A stretch of 64,000 nt of DNA from Aliihoeflea sp. 2WW. GTDB taxonomy: Bacteria > Pseudomonadota > Alphaproteobacteria > Rhizobiales > Rhizobiaceae. Position 1 is the stretch's first letter, and each line of letters opens with the position of its first letter. This document shows, one piece after another, positions 52,045-59,489 of the stretch. The notes under the pieces are model-generated. The model searched no databases. It was not told the origin of the DNA and saw only the letters and a program-made list of their open reading frames with translations. The position numbers and the translations under genes were made by a program. Location of the stretch: positions 23,226 through 87,225 of the forward strand of contig NZ_AYOD01000010.1 of the NCBI RefSeq assembly GCF_000497755.1. The letters are read 5' to 3'.

Positions 52045-52820
52045 GCGTCCTTTCCGTGCGCGATGTCGCGATCTCGTTCGGCGGCGTGGACGCTATCGAC
52101 GGCGTGGGTTTCGAAGTGGAGGAGCGCGAAATCTTCTCTATCATCGGACCCAACGGCGCGGGAAAGACGACGCTCTTCAACATCATCAGCGGTCTCTACA
52201 AGCCTGCGCGCGGATCCGTCGAACTCGCCGGCGCATCGATCCTCGGCATGCCCACCCATCGCCTGGCGCATCTCGGGCTGTGCCGAACCTTCCAGAACCT
52301 CCAGATATTCTTCCGCATGTCCGTGATCGAGAATGTGATGTCAGGCTGTCATGTCAGCGAACACACGGGACTGACGGCCGATCTTCTCGGTCTGCCAAGC
52401 ATGCACACGCAGAACCGGGCGACCCGAGAGGTCGCCTTCGAGCTGCTCGGCAGGGTGGAACTGTCGGAACGCGCCGACGAGATCGCCGGAAACCTTGCCT
52501 ATGGTGAACTGAAGAAGCTTGAGATCGCACGCGCGCTCGCCTCTGCCCCGCGGATACTACTGATGGACGAGCCTGCCGCCGGGTGCAATGCAACGGAGAC
52601 GCAGGAACTCGGAAGGCTCGTGGCCGAAACGGCAAAGTCCGGCGTCACCATCGTCCTCATAGAGCATGATATGAAGCTGGTGATGGGAATCTCCGACCGC
52701 GTGCTGGTGCTCAATCAGGGTCGCCGCCTGGCGGAAGGAAAGCCGGACGAGATCAGGCGTGATCCTTCGGTTATCGAAGCGTATCTCGGTGTCGGCGCGG
52801 CGGAGGCAGGCGATGCTTGA
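52041..52820 (+). CDS. livG: ABC transporter ATP-binding protein (LivG type)
   Basis: A 259-residue ATPase. Walker A is GPNGAGKTTLFN near residue 37, the signature is LAYGELKKLEIARAL near 153 (YGELKK in place of SGGQQQ, usual for LivG), Walker B is ILLMDEPAAG, and the switch His is in VLIEHDMKLVM. The first part of the C-terminus is the LivG-type extension VIEAYLGVG. It overlaps livF by 8 bases. Confidence 0.9.
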   Translation: MSVLSVRDVAISFGGVDAIDGVGFEVEEREIFSIIGPNGAGKTTLFNIISGLYKPARGSVELAGASILGMPTHRLAHLGLCRTFQNLQIFFRMSVIENVMSGCHVSEHTGLTADLLGLPSMHTQNRATREVAFELLGRVELSERADEIAGNLAYGELKKLEIARALASAPRILLMDEPAAGCNATETQELGRLVAETAKSGVTIVLIEHDMKLVMGISDRVLVLNQGRRLAEGKPDEIRRDPSVIEAYLGVGAAEAGDA

Positions 52821-53508
52821 AGTCGACTCGATGCGCAGCGCCTACGGCCGCATCGCCGTTCTCCACGGCGTCTCCTTCCGGGTCGATCGCGGGGAGATCG
52901 TGGCGTTGATCGGCTCCAACGGAGCGGGGAAGACGACCATCCTGCGGGTGCTGTCGGGCGTACAGCCGCTGACCGGCGGCAGCATATGCTTAGACGGCCG
53001 GCCGCTGGTTGGCTCACCCAGCAGGCGTGTGGAGCTTGGCATCGCCCATTCCCCGGAAGGGCGGCAGGTCTTCGGCCCCCTTTCCGTCGAAGACAATCTG
53101 CGTCTTGGAGCTTACCGCCACCGCGCGGACATGACGCAGAAGCTCGAACGAACCTACAGCCTGTTCCCGGCACTGGCGGAGAAACGCCTCAAGCGTGCTT
53201 CGGAACTGTCCGGCGGCCAGCAGCAAATGCTGGCAATAGGCCGAGCGCTGATGGCCGAACCAAAGTTCCTGCTTCTGGACGAGCCCTCCCTGGGCCTCGC
53301 GCCGGTCGTCATCGACCAGATGTTCGAGACGATCAGGACGCTGAACCGGCAGGGCACGACGATCCTGCTGGTCGAGCAGAATGCAGCGGCTGCGCTGTCA
53401 CTGGCCGACAGGGCTTATGTCGTTGAAACCGGCAAGATTGTGCGTGAGGGCGCTGGCACGGCGTTACGCAATGATCCAGCTGTCCGTGCCGCATATCTTG
53501 GGCTTTAG
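52813..53508 (+). CDS. livF: ABC transporter ATP-binding protein (LivF type)
   Basis: A 231-residue ATPase. Walker A is GSNGAGKTTILR near residue 33, the signature is ELSGGQQQMLAIGRAL near 135, Walker B is FLLLDEPSLGLAP near 157, and VEQNAAAALSLADRAYVVETG follows. The ATG at 52813 lies within the end of livG, so the two ATPases are coupled. Together with the binding protein and LivH/LivM they form a complete importer. Confidence 0.9.
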   Translation: MLEVDSMRSAYGRIAVLHGVSFRVDRGEIVALIGSNGAGKTTILRVLSGVQPLTGGSICLDGRPLVGSPSRRVELGIAHSPEGRQVFGPLSVEDNLRLGAYRHRADMTQKLERTYSLFPALAEKRLKRASELSGGQQQMLAIGRALMAEPKFLLLDEPSLGLAPVVIDQMFETIRTLNRQGTTILLVEQNAAAALSLADRAYVVETGKIVREGAGTALRNDPAVRAAYLGL

Positions 53509-53510
53509 CT

Positions 53511-53978
53511 ATGGAACCCGGAGCAGGACAGAAGGGTCTCGAGGCACTGACGGAGTGCGCATTCTCGGTCGGCGAAAACTTTTCCGAACCGGCGGTGTTC
53601 ACCGACGAATCGATTCGCGAGATCGCCACGCTGACCGGTGATTTCAATCCGATCCATCACGACACCGATTTTGCGCGCCAGAGCCGGTTCGGCGGCCTGA
53701 TCGCCTCTGGAGGGCATGTGACCGGGTACATGATGGGCGTTGCATCCCGCTTCCTGACGAGCCGCGGAGCCGGGCTAGGAATCCAGATGGCATTCACCCT
53801 TCGGCGGGCCACGCCGGCGAACGTCCCGCTGACGATCGAGTGGACGATCCGACGCGTCGAGCCGCAGCAACGAGCCGGGCGCCATCTCGTCGAACTTGAA
53901 GGCGAACTTTCGCAGGACGGAATACGACTGGTAACGGGCTCGGTGACCTGCCTCGTAAGCAGGGAACCGTTTTACTAG
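53511..53978 (+). CDS. MaoC-like enoyl-CoA hydratase
   Basis: A 155-residue single hot-dog domain. TLTGDFNPIHHDTDFA carries the R-hydratase catalytic pair (Asp in GDFNP and His in IHHD), followed by GGLIASGGHVTGYMMGVASR, which forms the substrate tunnel. It hydrates trans-2-enoyl-CoA, usually to (R)-3-hydroxyacyl-CoA. It starts 2 bases after livF. Because the crotonase at 43320 lacks its second Glu, this protein may be the real hydratase of the pathway. Confidence 0.85.
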   Translation: MEPGAGQKGLEALTECAFSVGENFSEPAVFTDESIREIATLTGDFNPIHHDTDFARQSRFGGLIASGGHVTGYMMGVASRFLTSRGAGLGIQMAFTLRRATPANVPLTIEWTIRRVEPQQRAGRHLVELEGELSQDGIRLVTGSVTCLVSREPFY

Positions 53979-54025
53979 TCCGCCAGAGTTGTCGCGCCGG
54001 GTGGAGTTTAAAATGGGAGAGAAAC

Positions 54026-55579
54026 ATGAACGGAATCGACTACTTTGAACGTGGCTGGAGTGCCGGGAGAGACACGGTCTGCTTGATCGACGGTGTGACC
54101 CGTGAGCAGATGACATACGACGAAGTACGAGCGTTAACATTCAGGATCGGAAATGCCCTTAAAGGTCGCGGCTACAATACCGGCGGTCACGGAGCGATCC
54201 TTGCGCTGAACGAAATTGGCGCATTCGTCACTTATCTGTCGCTGTTTCGTCTGGGCATGGCGCCGATCACGATCAATTCGCGCAACTCCGTGGAGGAGAA
54301 CGCCTCGCTTCTCGACGCGATGGACTGCGAGATACTGTTCTACACATCGGCATTCGAGCAGGCGATGGATACCGTCCGGAGGTTCGCTCCGCGTATCAAG
54401 GAGTATGTCTGCATCGATAGCGCTGCTGGCAGCGCCCCCTCCCTCGACCAGTGGATAGACGGTTATGGGGCCGATGAATTCGAGATCCCCCACGATCCGA
54501 ATCGGCTGCTGCTTATCCAGCCCACCGGTGGCACTACCGGTCGACCGAAAGGCGTGATGGTGGCGCATCGCGGAATGGAGACTCATGTGGCGAACATGAT
54601 GGCCATGGAGCCATGCGATTATCGACCGATCTACCTCGCTGCCGCTCCGCTCACGCACGCCGCCGGTTACCTGATGCAGACGGTGCTTTCCCAGAACGGA
54701 ACCGGCATTCTGCTCTCCAAGCCGGACAAGCAGTTGATCCTCTCCCTGGTCGAGGAGTTTCGCGTAACTCACACGTTCCTCCCTCCGACCTTGATCTACG
54801 AACTTCTCGATCATCCGGATATTGGCAAATTCGACTATTCCTCCATGCGATGCTTTCTGTACGGGGCATCACCGATGGCTCCGGAGAAGGTCAAGCGGGC
54901 AATCGAAGTATTTGGGGCATCCATGTGCCAAGCATACGGACAGGCGGAGGCATCCTACCCGAACACGTTCCTGTCGACAAAAGACCATGTCGAAGCCGTC
55001 CGGCATGCGCCGGCGCGGCTCGCCAGTTGTGGCCGGGCCACTCCTTTCTGCATGGTCGCCATCATGAAGGATGGGCAACTTCAGCCCGACGGTGAGATTG
55101 GAGAACTTGTCATCCGCACCACAGGCATCATGCTGGGCTACTACAAGGATGCTCAGGCGACGGCGGAGGTTGCCCAGAACGGTTGGCACCTCACAGGAGA
55201 TGTCGGCTACCGCGACGCCGACGGGTTCTTCTACATTGTCGACCGAAAGAAGGACATGATCATCACCGGTGGATTCAATGTCTTTTCGATCGAAGTCGAG
55301 ACGGTCTTGCTATCTCATCCAGCGGTTCAGAACTGCGCGGTAGTCGGCGCCCCCGATCCCAAATGGGGCGAGCGGATCCTTGCAGAGGTTGAACTCGCTC
55401 AGGGCGCAAGCATAACTGAGGCGGAACTGATTGCATATTGCAAGGAGAAGATCGGCTCACTCAAGGCGCCCAAGCAGATTGTTATCGCCAATGAACTTCC
55501 CCGAAGCGCTGTGGGAAAAATCCTTAAGCGCGAAGTGCGGGCGAAGTACTGGGCCGACAAAACGCGTATGGTGAACTAA
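54026..55579 (+). CDS. Acyl-CoA ligase (ANL superfamily)
   Basis: A 517-residue AMP-forming ligase. The P-loop is LLLIQPTGGTTGRPKGVM near residue 155. YGQAEASYPNTF is the A5-type motif, HLTGDVGYRDADGFFYIVDR is the A7/A8 region with the Asp, and the catalytic Lys is in PRSAVGKILKREV near the C-terminus. GGGAGAGA precedes the ATG. It activates a carboxylic acid to its CoA thioester, the entry step after import. The acid-binding pocket gives no clear clue to chain type. Confidence 0.9.
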   Translation: MNGIDYFERGWSAGRDTVCLIDGVTREQMTYDEVRALTFRIGNALKGRGYNTGGHGAILALNEIGAFVTYLSLFRLGMAPITINSRNSVEENASLLDAMDCEILFYTSAFEQAMDTVRRFAPRIKEYVCIDSAAGSAPSLDQWIDGYGADEFEIPHDPNRLLLIQPTGGTTGRPKGVMVAHRGMETHVANMMAMEPCDYRPIYLAAAPLTHAAGYLMQTVLSQNGTGILLSKPDKQLILSLVEEFRVTHTFLPPTLIYELLDHPDIGKFDYSSMRCFLYGASPMAPEKVKRAIEVFGASMCQAYGQAEASYPNTFLSTKDHVEAVRHAPARLASCGRATPFCMVAIMKDGQLQPDGEIGELVIRTTGIMLGYYKDAQATAEVAQNGWHLTGDVGYRDADGFFYIVDRKKDMIITGGFNVFSIEVETVLLSHPAVQNCAVVGAPDPKWGERILAEVELAQGASITEAELIAYCKEKIGSLKAPKQIVIANELPRSAVGKILKREVRAKYWADKTRMVN

Positions 55580-55718
55580 ACTAGCGAAGCGCAAGGCTCT
55601 TTTCCTTTCCGAACTCGCATCAGCCGCGACTGCGATGTGCTCTTCGCGATCCCGCTTCGAAGCTGCACACAAAAAAATGCCCCGCTATGACACCCGAAAT
55701 TATTCAGCGATACATCAC

Positions 55719-56693
55719 ATGAAAACCCGCATCACCACACTCTTGAACATTGAGCACCCGATCATTCAAGGTGGAATGCATTATGTGGGCTTTGCAGAGA
55801 TGGCGGCGGCCGTGTCGAACGCTGGCGGATTGGGGATGATCACGGCGCTGTCGCTCAAAACGCCGACGCGGTTAGCTCAGGAGATTTATCGCTGCCGGGA
55901 GATAACCGGCAAACCATTCGGGGTCAATCTGTCATTGTTGCCTGCGGTCAATGCGCCAGACTATGCGAGTTTTATTCGCGTGATAATCGAAGGTGGCGTC
56001 AAAATCGTTGAGACCGCTGGAGACAATCCCCGGAAGTGGCTGCCCAGCCTTCAGGCAGCCGGGATCAAGGTGATCCACAAATGCACCTCGATCCGGCACG
56101 CCCTGAAGGCCCAGGCATTGGGATGCGATGCGATAAGCGTCGACGGCTTCGAATGTGGAGGGCACCCGGGTAGAGACGACGTGCCCAACTTCATCCTCTT
56201 GCCACGCGCTGCAGACGAACTGACGGTACCGTTTGTGGCATCTGGTGGCATGGTCGACGGCCGGTCATTGGTTGCAGCTTTGGCTCTCGGAGCGGACGGC
56301 ATCAATATGGGCACGCGCTTCATCGCCACCAAGGAAGCTCCGGTGCACGAACACGTCAAGCAGGCAATCCTGGACGCTTCCGAGTTGGATACCCGGCTGA
56401 TCATGAGGCCGCTCAAGAATACAGAGCGCGTTCTGAATAACGCTGCAGTCGAGCGTATTTTGGAGAAGGAACGCCGGTTAGGTCCATCCATTACATTCGA
56501 CGACATCAGAGAAGACATCGCGGGCGTCTATCCGAAGATCATGCAGAATGGCTTGATGGACGCCGGCGCGTGGTCATGCGGAATGGTAGCAGGATTGATC
56601 CACGATGTACCAAGCGTGAAGCAACTGATTGACCGCATCATGTCTGACGCGGAGGTCATTATCAGCGATCAGCTCGCCCGCCTCGCTGGTTGA
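55719..56693 (+). CDS. Nitronate monooxygenase-like FMN enzyme
   Basis: A 324-residue TIM-barrel flavoprotein of the 2-nitropropane dioxygenase family: HPIIQGGMHYVGFAEMAAAV, NAGGLGMITALSL, HKCTSIRHALKAQALGCDAI, FECGGHPGRDDV (active-site His near residue 149), and the FMN phosphate site GADGINMGTRF. Members oxidise nitronates or act as NADH:quinone or enoyl reductases, and in fatty-acid clusters the role is often unclear. I start at ATG 55719, where family similarity begins; Met at 55677 is an alternative. It is the last gene of the cargo cluster. Confidence 0.85.
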   Translation: MKTRITTLLNIEHPIIQGGMHYVGFAEMAAAVSNAGGLGMITALSLKTPTRLAQEIYRCREITGKPFGVNLSLLPAVNAPDYASFIRVIIEGGVKIVETAGDNPRKWLPSLQAAGIKVIHKCTSIRHALKAQALGCDAISVDGFECGGHPGRDDVPNFILLPRAADELTVPFVASGGMVDGRSLVAALALGADGINMGTRFIATKEAPVHEHVKQAILDASELDTRLIMRPLKNTERVLNNAAVERILEKERRLGPSITFDDIREDIAGVYPKIMQNGLMDAGAWSCGMVAGLIHDVPSVKQLIDRIMSDAEVIISDQLARLAG

Positions 56694-56773
56694 CGAGTTC
56701 TGGATAATCTCAACGCCGTGGTGACGATTTCTCCTAGATTCGTACCGCAGTTGACTGTCGAGGAGGGTCAAGG

Positions 56774-57664
56774 TTGGATATACGCCACCTCCAATACGTC
56801 ATCGCCAGTGCAAGAAACGGTAGCTTCAGCGCCGCGGCAAACGAACTCAACGTGCGCCAGCCCATCGTCAGCAAGCGGATCAAAGAACTGGAAGAAGAAC
56901 TTGGCGGCGTCGCGCTTTTCGATCGCTCCACGGCCGGCGCACGGCTGACACCGGCCGGCGACGAGTTCCTCGTCTTAGCTCGCCGCATCATCGAGGATAT
57001 CGACCGTCTAGCCGAGCGGGCGAAGGCGCGCGGTGCGGGGAAGCTAGGCCATGTCGTTGTGGGCTTCTACAAATCGCTCTCCACCGGCAGGTTCCGCGCC
57101 GCGCTGCGCGACTTCCGCCGGCAATATCCCAAGATCGAGATCGAGCTTGTCGAGACGCCATTGGTCGAACTATCGGCAGGCGTGCTATCCGGCGTGATCG
57201 ACACCGCCGTGATTCTCGGCGACACCGGCAAGTGCGAGGCTTTCGAATCCATCGCGCTCTGGTCGGATCAACTCGTCGTGGTTTTACCGGAATGCCACCC
57301 TCTTGCCGCAAGGCAGGTGATCTACTGGCCGGAACTGAAGGGCGAGCGCTTCCTCGTCACCCACCACGATCCAGGCCCGGACATTCGCATGGTGCTGATT
57401 CGCCATCTCGCCGCACCTTCGGACCACCCTGAGATCGTAACCAGGCGTCTCAGCCACGAAAGTCTGCTGAGCGAGGTCGCGGACGGCCAGGGCATCGCGC
57501 TGCAATGCGAATCCGCTGTCGGGCTTTCCAGCCTCGGCGTGGCCTTCCGGCCGCTGCACGACGGCAACGGTGCGACCCGTCTCGGCTATATCGCCTGCTG
57601 GAAGCCGGACAACATCAATCCCGCGCTCAAGACCTTCATCGACGCCCTGAAGCGGCACGGATGA
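56774..57664 (+). CDS. LysR-family transcriptional regulator
   Basis: A 296-residue LysR protein with an N-terminal winged helix (MDIRHLQYVIASARNGSFSA, then NVRQPIVSKRIKELEEELGG, then LFDRSTAGARLTPAGDEFL) and a periplasmic-binding-like effector domain. The start is TTG at 56774, supported by GAGGAGG 6 bases upstream. It reads toward trbB, 190 bases away, so it may control the trb operon, the cargo genes or both. Its GC-rich style resembles the backbone more than the cargo, suggesting it belongs to the conjugative element. Confidence 0.85.
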   Translation: MDIRHLQYVIASARNGSFSAAANELNVRQPIVSKRIKELEEELGGVALFDRSTAGARLTPAGDEFLVLARRIIEDIDRLAERAKARGAGKLGHVVVGFYKSLSTGRFRAALRDFRRQYPKIEIELVETPLVELSAGVLSGVIDTAVILGDTGKCEAFESIALWSDQLVVVLPECHPLAARQVIYWPELKGERFLVTHHDPGPDIRMVLIRHLAAPSDHPEIVTRRLSHESLLSEVADGQGIALQCESAVGLSSLGVAFRPLHDGNGATRLGYIACWKPDNINPALKTFIDALKRHG

Positions 57665-57804
57665 TTCGCTTTCCCATGCCTCCAGCGTGACGGTGACGCT
57701 GCTCTGCGCGCCGAGGATTTCAAGTATTTTTTCGACGCCCTACGCCCGGCTACGAAACCCCGAATAATCCGGTTGCCGGCACACAAATTATGCCTTTCTT
57801 GATT

Positions 57805-57851
57805 GTCCCCGTCGCCATCCGACCGTGTTGCGGATGGCCGGAAGCGGGGAC
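57805..57851 (+). promoter_or_regulatory. Composite hairpin covering the trbB ribosome-binding site
   Basis: GTCCCC (57805-57810) pairs with GGGGAC (57846-57851), and GCCATCCG (57814-57821) pairs with CGGATGGC (57831-57838), giving a two-part stem that ends 4 bases before the trbB ATG and includes its Shine-Dalgarno-like GGGGA. In mRNA it would hide the start of the whole trb operon. Confidence 0.55.
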
Positions 57852-57854
57852 GGG

Positions 57855-58853
57855 ATGCCGGCACATCATCATCAGAACGAAGGACTGTCGCGTGGGGCGC
57901 GCATGCTGCGCACGGCGCTCGGTCCCGCGATCGCGCGCTATCTGGAAGACCCCGCAATCGTCGAGGTCATGCTGAACCCGGACGGACGTCTCTGGGTCGA
58001 TCGCCTGCGCGAAGGACTGGTTGCCACCGAGGAAGTCCTGATCCCGGCGGATGGCGAGCGCATCGTGCGCCTGGTCGCGCACCATGTCGGTGCCGAGGTT
58101 CACCCCGACGCCCCTCGCGTCTCGGCCGAGCTGCCGGAGACGGGCGAGCGCTTCGAGGGCCTGCTTCCACCCGTCGTCACCGCGCCGGCCTTCGCCATCC
58201 GCAAGCCGGCGGTCGCCGTCTTCACGCTCGGCGATTATGTCGCCGCCGGCATCATGACCGACACCCAGGCCGATGTCCTGCGGCTCGCCGTCGAGAAGCG
58301 CAGGAACGTGTTGGTCGCCGGTGGCACCAGCACCGGCAAGACCACGCTCACCAATGCGCTGCTCGCGGAAGTCGCGAAGACCTCCGATCGCGTGGTGCTG
58401 ATCGAGGATACGCGCGAGCTGCAATGCGCGGCGCCGAACCTCGTCGCCCTGCGCACCAAGGATGGCGTCGCCTCGCTTTCCGACCTCGTGAAGTCGTCGC
58501 TGCGGCTGCGGCCCGACCGCATCCCGGTCGGCGAGGTCCGAGGCAGCGAGGCGCTCGATTTGCTCAAGGCATGGGGGACAGGGCACCCCGGCGGGATCGG
58601 TACCATCCACGCCAACACCGCGATCGGCGCGCTGCGCCGTCTTGAGCAACTCGTGCAGGAGGCCGTCGTCACAGTCCCGCGCGCCCTGATCGCCGAGACG
58701 ATCGACATCATCGCCGTGCTCTCCGGCCGCGGCACTGAGCGCCGCCTTACCGAAATCGCCCTGGTCGAAGGGCTCGATCCGGCCACCGGCGACTACCGCA
58801 CGCTCAGCGCAACGCTGGAATCCCCCAGCCTCTCGAAAGGAGACCCCGCATGA
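57855..58853 (+). CDS. trbB: Conjugal transfer ATPase TrbB
   Basis: A 332-residue VirB11-type secretion ATPase: an N-terminal domain ([31 protein letters not shown]), Walker [11 protein letters not shown] near residue 157, the Asp box [10 protein letters not shown], and Walker B-like [20 protein letters not shown] with the following His box [12 protein letters not shown]. It powers pilus assembly and substrate transfer at the inner membrane. It overlaps trbC by 4 bases, as do most genes of this operon. Confidence 0.93.
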   Translation: MPAHHHQNEGLSRGARMLRTALGPAIARYLEDPAIVEVMLNPDGRLWVDRLREGLVATEEVLIPADGERIVRLVAHHVGAEVHPDAPRVSAELPETGERFEGLLPPVVTAPAFAIRKPAVAVFTLGDYVAAGIMTDTQADVLRLAVEKRRNVLVAGGTSTGKTTLTNALLAEVAKTSDRVVLIEDTRELQCAAPNLVALRTKDGVASLSDLVKSSLRLRPDRIPVGEVRGSEALDLLKAWGTGHPGGIGTIHANTAIGALRRLEQLVQEAVVTVPRALIAETIDIIAVLSGRGTERRLTEIALVEGLDPATGDYRTLSATLESPSLSKGDPA

Positions 58854-59215
58854 CGACGAAACCCGATCCTCTCCGCAGCCTGCGGAGCCGGCTGCTTTCC
58901 GGCACGTTTCTCGACAGCCTGGGCACGGCCGGCATCACCGCCGCCGGGCTGCTCTATACGGCCCCGGCCTGGGCCGCCGGCTCCTCCATGCCGTGGGAGG
59001 AGCCGCTTCAGCAGATCCTCGAAAGCATCGAGGGGCCGGTGGCGAAGATCGTCGCGGTCATCATCATCATCGTCACCGGCCTGACGCTGGCCTTCGGCGA
59101 TACGGGCGGCGGCTTCCGCAAGCTGATCCAGATCGTGTTCGGCCTGTCGATCGCGTTTGCGGCCAGCTCCTTCTTCCTGTCGTTCTTCTCCTTCGGCGGC
59201 GGAGCGCTGGCGTGA
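58850..59215 (+). CDS. trbC: Conjugal pilin TrbC
   Basis: A 121-residue VirB2-like prepilin with a hydrophobic leader ending in APAWAAGSSMPWEEP and two membrane helices at about residues 62-82 and 92-115. In IncP it is cleaved and cyclised by TraF, and a TraF-like peptidase is encoded at 23244. The stop overlaps trbD by one base. Confidence 0.9.
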   Translation: MTTKPDPLRSLRSRLLSGTFLDSLGTAGITAAGLLYTAPAWAAGSSMPWEEPLQQILESIEGPVAKIVAVIIIIVTGLTLAFGDTGGGFRKLIQIVFGLSIAFAASSFFLSFFSFGGGALA

Positions 59216-59478
59216 TGGACGAGGACGTTCGCGGCTTCTTCGCGCCGGTCCATCGCGCGCTGACCGAGCCGATCCTGCTCGGCGGCGCTCCGCGCGCCGT
59301 CGCGATTCTCAACGGCACGCTGGCCGGCGCGGTCGGACTCGGCCTGCGGCTCTGGATCGCCGGCCTCGCCATCTGGGCGATCGGTCATTTCGCTGCCGTC
59401 TGGGCGGCGAAGCGCGACGCGCTGTTCGTCGACGTGGTGCGTCGGCATCTGCGCTATCCGACCCACCTCGGAATCTGA
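59215..59478 (+). CDS. trbD: Conjugal transfer protein TrbD
   Basis: An 87-residue VirB3-like membrane protein (FFAPVHRALTEPILLGGAPR, then a hydrophobic region AILNGTLAGAVGLGLRLWIA then GLAIWAIGHFA). It anchors the pilus machinery with TrbE. It starts on the last base of trbC. TrbE follows after 11 bases. Confidence 0.9.
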   Translation: MDEDVRGFFAPVHRALTEPILLGGAPRAVAILNGTLAGAVGLGLRLWIAGLAIWAIGHFAAVWAAKRDALFVDVVRRHLRYPTHLGI

Positions 59479-59489
59479 GGTTCGCCGCC

